Shown here: piece after piece, positions 51,317 to 60,648 of the stretch
How the letters are laid out: each line of letters starts with the position of its first letter
How positions within the stretch are numbered: position 1 is the first letter of the stretch
Notes under the pieces: generated by a model
What the model was told of the DNA's origin: nothing
Seen by the model: only the letters and a program-made list of their open reading frames with translations
Databases searched by the model: none
Made by a program: the position numbers and the translations under genes
From: Bacteroides sp. AN502(2024)
GTDB lineage: Bacteria > Bacteroidota > Bacteroidia > Bacteroidales > Bacteroidaceae
Direction of reading: 5' to 3'
Assembly (NCBI RefSeq): GCF_041227145.1
Contig: NZ_JBGFSP010000009.1
Span: 1 to 64,000, forward strand
Length of the DNA: 64,000 nt

Positions 51317-53329
51317 ATGGAAAAGACACTTAATCTCATAAAAAATGATCCTTGGCTGGAACCTTTTGCCGGTGCTATTACCGGTCGTCATCAGCATGCA
51401 TTAGACAAGGAAGCTGAATTGACGAATAAGGGAAAGCAAACCCTTTCGGATTTTGCATCAGGTTATCTTTATTTTGGATTGCATCGTACCGATAAGGGAT
51501 GGGCTTTCCGTGAATGGGCTCCCAATGCTACTCATATTTATATGGTAGGTACATTCAATAACTGGGAAGAAAAAGCAAGCTACAAGCTGAAAAAACAAAA
51601 GAATGGGATTTGGGAAATCAACCTACCGGAAGTTGCCATTCATCATGGTGATCTTTATAAACTGAATATATATTGGGAAGGCGGACAAGGCGAGCGTATT
51701 CCTGCATGGGCTACACGCGTGGTACAAGATGAACAGACGAAAATATTCAGCGCGCAAGTCTGGGATCCGGAGAAACCTTATAAATTCAAGAAGAAAACAT
51801 TTAAGCCCGACACAAATCCTTTGTTAATTTACGAATGTCATATCGGAATGGCACAACAAGAGGAAAAGGTGGGTACATATAATGAATTTCGTGAGAAAAT
51901 ACTTCCCCGTATTGCTGAAGAAGGGTACAACTGTATACAGATAATGGCCATTCAGGAACATCCTTATTATGGAAGTTTCGGTTATCATGTGTCTAGTTTC
52001 TTTGCTGCTTCTTCGCGTTTCGGTACTCCCGATGAATTGAAAGCATTGATTGATACTGCTCATGAGCTGGGAATTGCCGTGATTATGGACATTGTTCATT
52101 CACATGCGGTGAAGAACGAAGTAGAAGGATTAGGAAATTTCGCGGGGGATCCGAATCAGTATTTCTATCCGGGTGGTCGTCGCGAACATCCGGCCTGGGA
52201 TTCTCTATGCTTCGATTATGGTAAGAACGAAGTAATTCACTTCCTGTTGTCCAATTGTAAGTACTGGCTGGAGGAATACAAATTTGACGGATTCCGTTTT
52301 GATGGAGTGACTTCCATGTTATATTACAGTCACGGGCTGGGTGAGGCCTTCTGTAATTATGGAGATTATTTCAACGGTCATCAGGATGACAATGCGATTT
52401 GTTACCTGACATTGGCCAATGAAGTGATTCACCAGATAAATCCGAGAGCGATCACCATTGCAGAGGAAGTTTCCGGTATGCCGGGATTGGCTGTAAAAGT
52501 GGAGGATGGCGGATACGGATTCGATTACCGGATGGCTATGAACATTCCGGACTACTGGATCAAGACCATCAAAGAAAAGATTGATGAAGACTGGAAACCT
52601 TCTAGTATGTTCTGGGAAGTAACCAATCGTCGTCAGGATGAAAAGACCATTTCTTATACGGAAAGCCATGATCAGGCATTGGTTGGGGATAAAACAATCA
52701 TCTTTCGTTTGATTGATGCTGATATGTACTGGCATATGCAGAAAGGTGATGAGAATTATGTCGTTAATCGTGGCATTGCCTTGCATAAGATGATTCGTTT
52801 ACTGACAGCTTCAACTATCAACGGAGGTTACCTGAATTTTATGGGAAATGAGTTTGGACATCCCGAATGGATTGACTTCCCGCGCGAGGGTAACGGATGG
52901 TCATGCAAATATGCTCGTCGCCAATGGGATTTGGTAGACAACAAGAATCTGACATATCATTATATGGGTGACTTTGATAAGGAAATGCTGAAAGTTCTTA
53001 AAAGCGTGAAAGACTTTCAAACAACACCTGTTCGGGAAATATGGCATAATGATGGTGATCAGGTATTTGCGTACGGACGTAAAGACCTTGTATTTGTTTT
53101 TAACTTTAATCCGAAACAGTCATTTGCCGATTATGGATTCCTGGTCACTCCGGGAGCTTATGAAGTAATACTGAATACTGATCATCCGGCATTTGGAGGA
53201 AATGGTCTTGCGGATGATTCTGTCGTTCATTTCACTATTCCGGATCCGTTGTATAAGAAAGAAAAGAAAGAGTGGTTGAAGCTTTATATTCCTGCCCGTA
53301 CCGCTGTAGTGCTTAGAAAGAAGAAATAA
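51317..53329 (+). CDS. glgB: 1,4-alpha-glucan branching enzyme (670 aa)
   Basis: An N-terminal CBM48 (FREWAPNATHIYMVGTFNNW) is followed by a GH13 barrel. Four conserved regions: DIVHSHAV, DGFRFDGVTS (nucleophile Asp), ITIAEEVSGMPG (acid/base Glu) and YTESHDQAL (Asp). The all-beta C-terminal domain follows (FVFNFNPKQSFADYGFLVTP). This eukaryote-like GlgB type is normal in Bacteroides. It introduces alpha-1,6 branches into glycogen. A GH13 amylase gene lies convergently downstream. Confidence 0.93.
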   Translation: MEKTLNLIKNDPWLEPFAGAITGRHQHALDKEAELTNKGKQTLSDFASGYLYFGLHRTDKGWAFREWAPNATHIYMVGTFNNWEEKASYKLKKQKNGIWEINLPEVAIHHGDLYKLNIYWEGGQGERIPAWATRVVQDEQTKIFSAQVWDPEKPYKFKKKTFKPDTNPLLIYECHIGMAQQEEKVGTYNEFREKILPRIAEEGYNCIQIMAIQEHPYYGSFGYHVSSFFAASSRFGTPDELKALIDTAHELGIAVIMDIVHSHAVKNEVEGLGNFAGDPNQYFYPGGRREHPAWDSLCFDYGKNEVIHFLLSNCKYWLEEYKFDGFRFDGVTSMLYYSHGLGEAFCNYGDYFNGHQDDNAICYLTLANEVIHQINPRAITIAEEVSGMPGLAVKVEDGGYGFDYRMAMNIPDYWIKTIKEKIDEDWKPSSMFWEVTNRRQDEKTISYTESHDQALVGDKTIIFRLIDADMYWHMQKGDENYVVNRGIALHKMIRLLTASTINGGYLNFMGNEFGHPEWIDFPREGNGWSCKYARRQWDLVDNKNLTYHYMGDFDKEMLKVLKSVKDFQTTPVREIWHNDGDQVFAYGRKDLVFVFNFNPKQSFADYGFLVTPGAYEVILNTDHPAFGGNGLADDSVVHFTIPDPLYKKEKKEWLKLYIPARTAVVLRKKK

Positions 53330-53347
53330 TTCAAGTTCTAAATTATA

Positions 53348-53392
53348 AGAGGGTGCGTCAAAAAGGGAATTTTGACACACCCTCTTTTTCAT
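53348..53392. terminator. bidirectional terminator between glgB and amylase
   Basis: AGAGGGTGCGTCAAAA (53348-53363) pairs with TTTTGACACACCCTCT (53370-53385) with one mismatch, followed by TTTTTC. It serves the two convergent genes and belongs to the repeat family seen at 46942-47040 and near 10869-10893. Confidence 0.7.
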
Positions 53393-53556
53393 AGATGATA
53401 GCATTCTATGATTCGGTTCTTAGTTTTCGAAGAAGTACTCGGTCCGCGAACATCATATATATATCGCTGACATGCGTGTCTTTAGTTTTAGTAAATTCAT
53501 TCATTACAAATAAAACGACCGGGGATGAAGCATGTGCGAGCATCCTAATCTTTCTT

Positions 53557-55254
53557 TTAAAAAGTAATCTTTAAAATCTTTCCGTTATATCCTCCAACCG
53601 AAACATCAGTCGGTTTATAGGGTAACAGACTGATTTCTTCTTTAGCACCGGTCATTAAGTCTGTGGCTTGATAAGATTCCATTTGGGGAATCTGCAAAAA
53701 GTCGAAAGCATGGGAAGGTATGTTGATAGCAACATCTACCAGTTGGCTGTCGAAATTGGTAACAAAGAATAGGAGTTCGTTTTTATATTTCCGCATAAAA
53801 GTATATTGCTTATGCTCATTGAAACGCCATCCGTTTATATTGGCATACATTAAGTCGAAGAATACTCCCTTGCTGATTGCCTCCTCTTCATTGCATAGCG
53901 TCAGTACCTTTTGATAGATAGAATAGAGGTATTTATGTTCTTCGGAGAGCATTTTCCCATCAAACTTTCCTCCGTTTCGCCAACGGCGTATAGTATCCAC
54001 GCTCCAATAGTCGAATATGGTGGTCCGTCCGTCCCTTCCACTGAATCCTTCACTATCCATGCCCAGCTCTCCAAATTCCTGACCGAAATAGATCATCATT
54101 GGGTTAGTGTTCATACAGGCAGAAACGATCAGTGCGGGAATTCCTTTTCGCGGGTTACCGGCAAAGAAATCAGAAGCGATACGTTGTTCGTCGTGGTTCT
54201 CCAGGAAGTTGAGCATCTTTTTCTCTATTCCATTCAAGCTTTGCCAGCAATGAGTGATAGCAGATGCTGATTCATATCCACAAGCTACATTACGTAGTGT
54301 ATCATATAATCCTACCTTATCATACAAGTAATCAAACTTGCCGCGAAACAGATAGCTACGGTATTCGCCGGGATTGTAAACCTCTGCGATGAATAGTATT
54401 TCAGGATAAGCCTCTTTTACTTGAGGAATAGCCCATTCCCAAAATTCAACGGGAACCATTTCTGCCATGTCGCAGCGGAAACCGTCAATCTCCTTTGATG
54501 CCCAGAAAAGAAGAATGTCCAGCATCTTTATCCAGGTGTCCGGAGTCGGAGAGAAGTGACAAGTACCGCCATTCTGATAATCTACTCCATAATTTAATTT
54601 CACGGTTTCATACCAGTCGGTAATATTGGGAGTAGCATCAAAACGGTTGTTACCGGTGGCTTTCGCAGGGAATTCCCAGTAAGGCTCTGCTGCGCTGTCT
54701 TTCATGTCAAATTGGGCATGAAGCTCCGCTTGCGGGATATAATAGAAATTATTATATGGGCTGAAAGATTGGCTGGAATCATCGTTAGCTCCCAATTCGG
54801 TCGTGCCGTCCGGTTGTGCGTCCGAATGATACTGGCGTGCTACGTGATTAGGTACAAAATCAATAATCACTTTCAGACCTGTTCGATGTGTGCGATGTAC
54901 CAGATTCTCAAATTCTTTCATGCGTCCTTGCACATCGTTAGCCAAATCAGGGTCTACATCATAATAATCCTTGATAGCATACGGAGAACCTGCTTTTCCT
55001 TTCACAATCGCAGGATGATCCGGACTGATATTATAACGGCGATAGTCCGTTTGAGTGGCATGTTCAATAATGCCTGTATACCATATATGGGTAGCACCTA
55101 ATTTCTTGATTTCACCCAGTGCTTTGAGCGTGAAATCTGCCATTTTTCCACAACCATTGGTGGCAATGTCTCCATTGTAGACACAGTGGTTGTTGTTATT
55201 TCCAAACAGGCGGGTGAATACTTGGTAGATAATTATTTTATTTTCGTCATTCAT
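53557..55254 (-). CDS. GH13 alpha-amylase family protein (565 aa)
   Basis: The GH13 barrel begins IIIYQVFTRLFGNNNNHC and carries the four conserved regions: VIIDFVPNHVARQYHS, DGFRCDMAEMVPVEFW (nucleophile Asp), LFIAEVYNPGE (acid/base Glu) and LNFLENHDEQRIASDF (Asp). No signal peptide, so cytoplasmic and probably acting on glycogen or maltodextrin, in keeping with the convergent glgB. A C-terminal beta domain closes it. Exact specificity unknown. Confidence 0.9.
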   Translation of the reverse strand: MNDENKIIIYQVFTRLFGNNNNHCVYNGDIATNGCGKMADFTLKALGEIKKLGATHIWYTGIIEHATQTDYRRYNISPDHPAIVKGKAGSPYAIKDYYDVDPDLANDVQGRMKEFENLVHRTHRTGLKVIIDFVPNHVARQYHSDAQPDGTTELGANDDSSQSFSPYNNFYYIPQAELHAQFDMKDSAAEPYWEFPAKATGNNRFDATPNITDWYETVKLNYGVDYQNGGTCHFSPTPDTWIKMLDILLFWASKEIDGFRCDMAEMVPVEFWEWAIPQVKEAYPEILFIAEVYNPGEYRSYLFRGKFDYLYDKVGLYDTLRNVACGYESASAITHCWQSLNGIEKKMLNFLENHDEQRIASDFFAGNPRKGIPALIVSACMNTNPMMIYFGQEFGELGMDSEGFSGRDGRTTIFDYWSVDTIRRWRNGGKFDGKMLSEEHKYLYSIYQKVLTLCNEEEAISKGVFFDLMYANINGWRFNEHKQYTFMRKYKNELLFFVTNFDSQLVDVAINIPSHAFDFLQIPQMESYQATDLMTGAKEEISLLPYKPTDVSVGGYNGKILKITF

Positions 55255-55307
55255 ACGTAGTAGATTATTAATATTCGTATTAATTCATATTTCCGATGGA
55301 TAGGAGG

Positions 55308-56114
55308 TTATTTCCATATTTTCCCCTTTTCTTCCAACAGTTGATTGAGTATTTCGTTAGCTGTATTATAGCCTTGCACGAAGATTTCCTCTGCTTTCTC
55401 CAGTTCGGTGTTACTGTATCCGTATAGATTATACGGTTCGATTAACAAATCGCATTTTTTTCTTTCGGGAAAGGTATTGGCACGGAACATGAAATGGAAT
55501 GAGCGCATAGCAATGCTTACAATATTCATTTTGTAATCCTGTGCCATGATGGGACTTACGTTGACAGCTACCACCTTATCGCAAATCCTGCGCAAGGTAG
55601 AGACCGGAAGATTCATCATCAATCCTCCATCCACATAGTTCGTGCCGTCTATGTTGACCGGAGAAAACATGACAGGCATACAACAGGAAGCGGCGACCCG
55701 TTCCGCTATGTTTCCCCGATGAAAGTGAACCATGCGACCATGATCAAGATCAGTTGCTGTGATAATCAGGGGAAGTTGTAACTCTTCCAGATTTTTTGCT
55801 TTTAAGTTAGTCCGGAGAAAATCAATAAATTCACAGAGGTCGAATAGTCCCTTCTTGGGAATCACCAACTTGGTTAAATCCTGAAATTTATGTCCTGAGA
55901 AATAATCAAGTACTTTGTGCGGTTCGTTGCCATCTGCATAGAAAACACCGGCAAGTGCTCCTGCGCTTACTCCGGAGATGATTTTCGGTTTAATATCATG
56001 TTCCAAAAGAGCTTGCATAACCCCTAAATGGGCAAACCCTTTGATGAATCCTCCGCTTAGTGCATAGCCAATCTGATATTTCCGGCTATTCTTGTTATTT
56101 GTGAATACCTCCAT
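55308..56114 (-). CDS. patatin-like phospholipase (268 aa)
   Basis: The catalytic dyad is visible: nucleophile Ser in SGVSAGALAGV (GxSxG) and Asp in NYVDGGLMMNLPV (DGG). The oxyanion loop GYALSGGFIKGFAHLGVMQA precedes it. Length and order match RssA-type cytoplasmic patatins. Likely an acyl hydrolase on membrane lipids. It lies 53 bp upstream of the amylase gene, same strand, possibly co-transcribed without a functional link. Confidence 0.9.
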   Translation of the reverse strand: MEVFTNNKNSRKYQIGYALSGGFIKGFAHLGVMQALLEHDIKPKIISGVSAGALAGVFYADGNEPHKVLDYFSGHKFQDLTKLVIPKKGLFDLCEFIDFLRTNLKAKNLEELQLPLIITATDLDHGRMVHFHRGNIAERVAASCCMPVMFSPVNIDGTNYVDGGLMMNLPVSTLRRICDKVVAVNVSPIMAQDYKMNIVSIAMRSFHFMFRANTFPERKKCDLLIEPYNLYGYSNTELEKAEEIFVQGYNTANEILNQLLEEKGKIWK

Positions 56115-56359
56115 GAATTGCTTTCGTTAATTCGCCACGAATTTAGTGAATTTATTGAGAGTAGAAGGAATATAATGGATAGTTTTTTCAGGTACTTTTT
56201 AGTTTCAAGGCTCTAATATTACTTCCATGCCGAACAATTCAGTTCTGTTGCATGTTTTTCTACAAAACTGGAATAATACAAGGATTAAGCGCAAGTGATT
56301 TATCTTCGTTTTCAATAATAATCCATATATTTGTCCGGAATGAAATAATAAGAACCGAT

Positions 56360-56656
56360 ATGAAATATTTGTCAATGTGTGCAGGCTTACTTTTCACAGT
56401 CTTTCAGTCATGGGGACAGGAAAAACTTGCAGATACTATTCATCCGAATGCCGGGAAGAAAGTATTCCTTCTGGCACAAAGCTATATGCCTGCCCAGCAG
56501 ATTCATATCTTCGTCAATCCAACCAGCCGAAACCTTTCTCCCAGGTACGAGCTGACCGAAACGGATACTGGGAAACTATACACTCCGGAATGGATTTTTG
56601 AGAAGAAAGATCTGAAGCGTTTTAATCATACAACAACGAAAAACAACCGATTATGA
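56360..56656 (+). CDS. small secreted protein, unknown (98 aa)
   Basis: The ATG at 56360 (MKYLSMCAGLLFTVFQSWGQ) gives a signal peptide; the frame further upstream lacks one and is not used. The remainder (VFLLAQSYMPAQQIHIFVNP) has no recognised domain. It overlaps the following glutamine synthetase by 4 bp (ATGA), so the two are coupled. Confidence 0.55.
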   Translation: MKYLSMCAGLLFTVFQSWGQEKLADTIHPNAGKKVFLLAQSYMPAQQIHIFVNPTSRNLSPRYELTETDTGKLYTPEWIFEKKDLKRFNHTTTKNNRL

Positions 56657-58154
56657 ATCAAGATTTATCAATGAATGCCAATCAGTTGGTAGCATTTCTT
56701 CAAAAGCCAACCTCTGAATTTACCAAAGCCGATATTATCTCATTTATCCGGCAAAAAGAGATCCGCATGGTTAATTTCATGTATCCAGCGGGAGACGGTC
56801 GTCTGAAAACCCTGAACTTTGTCATCAACAATCAAGCTTATCTGGAAACTATTCTCACTTGTGGGGAACGGGTAGACGGTTCCAGCCTTTTTCTTTCATA
56901 GAAGCGGGTAGCAGTGATCTTTATGTAATTCCTCGCTTTAGCACAGCATTTGTTGATCCGTTTGCGGAGATTCCGACGCTGTCTATGCTCTGTTCTTTCT
57001 TTAATAAAGACGGTGAACCACTCGAAAGTGCACCAGAACACACTCTATACAAAGCAAGCAAAAGTTTTACGGAAATTACCGGAATGGAATTTCAGGCAAT
57101 GGGTGAATTGGAATATTATGTGATAGCTCCGGACACGGCTATGTTTCAGGCAACCGACCAGCATGGTTACCACGAATCAGGTCCCTATGCAAAATTCAAT
57201 GAGTTCCGTACCCAGTGCATGTCTTATATCGCGCAAGCAGGTGGACAAATAAAGTACGGACATTCTGAAGTGGGTAACTTTACGCTGGATGGTTATATCT
57301 ATGAGCAGAATGAAATAGAATTCTTACCCGTTCCGGTATCACAGGCGGCAGATCAGTTGATGATTGCCAAGTGGGTAATTCGTAATTTAGGATATAAATA
57401 TGGATATAATGTGACTTTTGCTCCTAAAATTACGACTGGTAAGGCGGGTTCGGGTTTGCATATCCATATGCGTATCATGAAAGATGGAAAGAATCAAATG
57501 TTGAAAGACGGTTTGTTGTCGGAAACAGCCCGCAAGGCAATTGCCGGAATGATGGTGCTTGCTCCCTCAATCACCGCTTTCGGAAACACGAATCCTACTT
57601 CTTACTTTCGCCTTGTTCCGCATCAGGAAGCGCCAACCAATGTGTGTTGGGGAGACCGTAACCGTTCCGTATTAGTGCGTGTGCCTTTGGGATGGGCTGC
57701 AAAAACGGATATGTGTACATTGGCAAATCCGTTGGAAGCTGAAAGTCATTTAGATACCAGTCAGAAGCAAACAGTGGAAATGCGTTCTCCGGATGGTTCG
57801 GCAGATTTGTATCAACTGTTGGCCGGTCTGGCTGTTGCTTGTCGTCATGGATTTGAAATCGAAAACGCACTGGATATTGCTCAAAAAACTTATGTAAGCG
57901 TGAATATCCATCAAAAAGAGAATGAAGATAAGTTAAAAGCATTGGCTCAACTGCCGGATAGCTGTGAAGCTTCTGCTGATTGCTTGCAACAACAACGGGC
58001 AATATTTGAGCGATATAACGTGTTTAGTCCGGCAATGATTGACGGTATCATCCGCAGACTTCGCAGTTATGGAGATAAAACGTTGCGCGCGAATCTGGAA
58101 GGAAAGCCGATGGAAATGCTGGATTTAGTAAATAAGTATTTCCATTGTGGATGA
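56653..58154 (+). pseudogene. glutamine synthetase-family gene, broken by a one-base deletion
   Basis: The first frame (MNQDLSMNANQLVAFLQKPT to CGERVDGSSLFLSstop at 56901) carries the GS N-terminal beta-grasp domain. The next frame continues SFIEAGSSDLYVIPRFSTAF through the catalytic domain (QAMGELEYYVI, TGKAGSGLHIHMRIMKDGKN, PTNVCWGDRNRSVLVRVPLG, DGSADLYQLLAGL). Five T where six are needed in the CCTTTTTC run near 56888 explains the break. Restored length is about 500 aa. GS makes glutamine from glutamate and ammonia; this type is related to GSI and not to the GSIII of Bacteroides, so it may act on another amine. A homopolymer miscall is quite possible. Confidence 0.85.
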
Positions 58155-58427
58155 TTGAGAGACGATGTTGAGCCGGTGAAATGTAACAGGGGGTGAGTGT
58201 ACCTTTGATTGCCAATGGTAAATTGGCATATTTTCCCCAATTATAGCTGTTACTTTCTACACAATTCCACACTGGTTTCTACAACAGAAAAAGTAAAAGT
58301 GTCTTGTATTTGATTGATTATTAATATTGTATGTGAATTATGGAACTTTGGCATCTCTTTTGCAGTCTATTGAGTGTAAGAAACAAGTTAATAATGATTT
58401 AGTAGTTCACATTTAAAAATTACGATT

Positions 58428-58745
58428 ATGAAAAAAGTATTAGTAGCAGTTGCATTGGTGATGGTATTGGGTAGTTCTGTAGCATTTGCACAGGAAGTTG
58501 GTAACACTACAGCTGTAGAAACCAACGTACAGGCTCCACAGGATGAGTTTACTAAGATTGATGTTAAAGAACTGCCGGAGGCAGTAGTACAAGTCATCGC
58601 TAAAAAATATGAAGGTGCCGCCATTACAGAAGCTTATGTCGCAGAAAAAGAAAGCGGTAAGATTTACAAGGTAGTTCTTACTACAGAAGATGTTCAGGTA
58701 CTGACAGTGCTGATGAACGAAAAAGGTAAAGAAGTAAAAGAATAA
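58428..58745 (+). CDS. PepSY-like secreted protein (105 aa)
   Basis: Signal peptide (MKKVLVAVALVMVLGSSVAF), then an alpha/beta domain (DVKELPEAVVQVIAKKYEGA, ITEAYVAEKESGKIYKVVLT) of the PepSY-like kind seen in small Bacteroides periplasmic proteins. Function unknown; such domains are thought to bind or inhibit. Stands alone with a strong terminator. Confidence 0.72.
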   Translation: MKKVLVAVALVMVLGSSVAFAQEVGNTTAVETNVQAPQDEFTKIDVKELPEAVVQVIAKKYEGAAITEAYVAEKESGKIYKVVLTTEDVQVLTVLMNEKGKEVKE

Positions 58746-58774
58746 AATAAAACTTCGAATGTAGTAATACTCAT

Positions 58775-58814
58775 AAAGAAATCCTGGTTCGTGATAAATC
58801 AGGATTTCTTTTTA
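58775..58814 (+). terminator. rho-independent terminator
   Basis: AAAGAAATCCTG (58775-58786) pairs with CAGGATTTCTTT (58800-58811), then TTA. A 12-bp stem. Confidence 0.85.
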
Positions 58815-58859
58815 TATCTGCCAACTTCCCATTGAGTCCGATAAAGTCGTCAAAGGATG

Positions 58860-59336
58860 ATTAGGTTACGTTTATGATTGATTGTCTTTATCAGCTTTGT
58901 GTATCAATACTTCACAAATCGACTCTTTTGATACCAATGATGTTTTTATGAGATTACGATAAGTGAAAACTATAAGAAAACGTTTTTTGAAGAGTTTATA
59001 ATGAAGAATCTGCCAAAAGAATAATCGGATATTTGATTGATGTCGGATGGTAATAGGGGATAGGTGGGAATCGTTAAGTATTGGCCTATTTTCATAAAAA
59101 AGATATTTTATGAAAAGATCGGAATTGCAGTACATATTTCTATCGACCTGACACATCGTTCGCAATCGATGAAAATCACGAATGCAGTCCGGATATTATC
59201 TGCATTATGAGGGAAGTTATTGAGCTTCATGGACGTATAATAAGTTTGGATGTTGTCAAAAAAATAAGAGAAAAGCTCACGTAAAGTAAGACTTTTCTCT
59301 TTAATTATAAGAAAGAGTGACATTTACTGAATATCC
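58860..59336 (+). other. possible decayed gene, otherwise empty
   Basis: No complete gene. One plus-strand frame reads YFYRPDTSFAIDENHECSPD, then IICIMREVIELHGRIISLDV and VKKIREKLTstop (about 59128-59285), which looks protein-like but lacks a start and has stops upstream. An AGAGAAAAG...CTTTTCTCT hairpin (about 59268-59301) follows. Family not recognised. Confidence 0.3.
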
Positions 59337-60602
59337 CTAATTTTGTCTGGAGAGAGACGGACGGTTACTTCTCCTTCCTACATTATTGTTTCTTTTTCTT
59401 CGGAAATCTTTTCTTTTGTAGTTACCCCCTTTACCCTTATTGAAAGAACGTGGTTTGTATTCCGGGGCTTCTCCCAATTCTTCAGGAACAGGGATCTTAT
59501 AAATTTCTTTTTCTAGGAAGTTCTCAATACTTTTGAAGTTACTTTGCTCTTTCTCGCTAATAAATGTAAGTGCTACGCCATCATTGTTGGCACGTGCCGT
59601 ACGCCCGATACGGTGTACATAATCTTCGCTGTCGTGGGGCACGTCGAAGTTGATAACCAGTCGAATGTCATCAATATCAATGCCACGCGCAACGATGTCC
59701 GTAGCTACCAATATATTGATTAGTCCAGCCTTAAATTCGTACATAACAGCTTCCCGTTGAGTCTGTTCTAAATCTGAGTGCATCTCACCTACATTCAACT
59801 TCATTGATTTCAAGGCTTTGGCCACTTCTTTGACTTTGATTTTGGAAGACGCAAAGATAATTACACGTTCCGGAATCTCATCCATAAAAAGACTCCGTAT
59901 AATGCCCAGTTTTTGATTCTCATAACAAACATATGCTGCTTGAATAATCTTTTCTGCAGGCTTGGAAACTGCGAGCTTTATCTCCGACGGGTTATTAAGG
60001 ATTGTATTAGCCAATTGCTGAATCTTTGCAGGCATTGTTGCGGAAAACATGATGGTCTGTCGTTCTTTTGGCAGATATTTTGCTATTTGCATGATATCTT
60101 CATAGAATCCCATGTCAAGCATTCGGTCTGCTTCATCTAAAATAAAATAAGAAACCTTGGAAAGATCTACATATCCAAGGCTTAAATGGGCAATCAGACG
60201 TCCGGGAGTAGCAATAACAACATCAGCTCCCAATGTGAGTCCCCTTTTTTGTTGTTCGAACAATATTCCATCGTTTCCACCATATACGGCAACGCTCGAT
60301 ACCGGCATGAAATAGGAAAAACCTTCCATCTGCTGGTCGATCTGCTGAGCCAATTCGCGAGTAGGAGACATGATGACACAATTAATCGCATCTTCCGGAT
60401 GGTTACCTTCTGATAATTTATTCAATATAGGAAGCAAAAACGCTGCTGTCTTACCTGTTCCTGTCTGTGCTACTGCGATCAAATCCTTACCTTCAAGTAT
60501 GATTGGAATGGCTTGCTCTTGTATAGGTGTGCATTCGTCGAATCGCATGGCATCAAGTGCCTCAAGCACACTTGCATTTAATTGTAGTTCGGAAAACTTC
60601 AT
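59337..60602 (-). CDS. DEAD-box RNA helicase, RhlE-like (421 aa)
   Basis: All core motifs present: Q motif (FDECTPIQEQAIP), I (AQTGTGKTAAF), Ia (SPTRELAQQ), II (LDEADRML), III (FSATM), V (ATDIVARGIDI) and VI (HRIGRTAR). The C-terminal tail is Arg/Lys/Asn-rich (RKDFRRKRNNNVGRRSNRPS), typical of RNA-binding extensions. Unwinds RNA in ribosome assembly or mRNA turnover. A -7 element lies 20 bp upstream. Confidence 0.93.
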   Translation of the reverse strand: MKFSELQLNASVLEALDAMRFDECTPIQEQAIPIILEGKDLIAVAQTGTGKTAAFLLPILNKLSEGNHPEDAINCVIMSPTRELAQQIDQQMEGFSYFMPVSSVAVYGGNDGILFEQQKRGLTLGADVVIATPGRLIAHLSLGYVDLSKVSYFILDEADRMLDMGFYEDIMQIAKYLPKERQTIMFSATMPAKIQQLANTILNNPSEIKLAVSKPAEKIIQAAYVCYENQKLGIIRSLFMDEIPERVIIFASSKIKVKEVAKALKSMKLNVGEMHSDLEQTQREAVMYEFKAGLINILVATDIVARGIDIDDIRLVINFDVPHDSEDYVHRIGRTARANNDGVALTFISEKEQSNFKSIENFLEKEIYKIPVPEELGEAPEYKPRSFNKGKGGNYKRKDFRRKRNNNVGRRSNRPSLSRQN

Positions 60603-60622
60603 TCTTTCATTTAATTTGTCAG

Positions 60623-60630
60623 CAAAGATA
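60623..60630 (-). promoter_or_regulatory. -7 element of the helicase gene
   Basis: TATCTTTG on the minus strand, followed by C, matches TAnnTTTG. Located 20 bp before the ATG, so the 5' leader would be short. Confidence 0.5.
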
Positions 60631-60648
60631 ATCTATTTTTTTGTTTAA

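Noticed and set aside
58872..59165. 97-aa minus-strand open frame
   Set aside because: Composition looks random, no motif, and a more protein-like remnant lies on the opposite strand.
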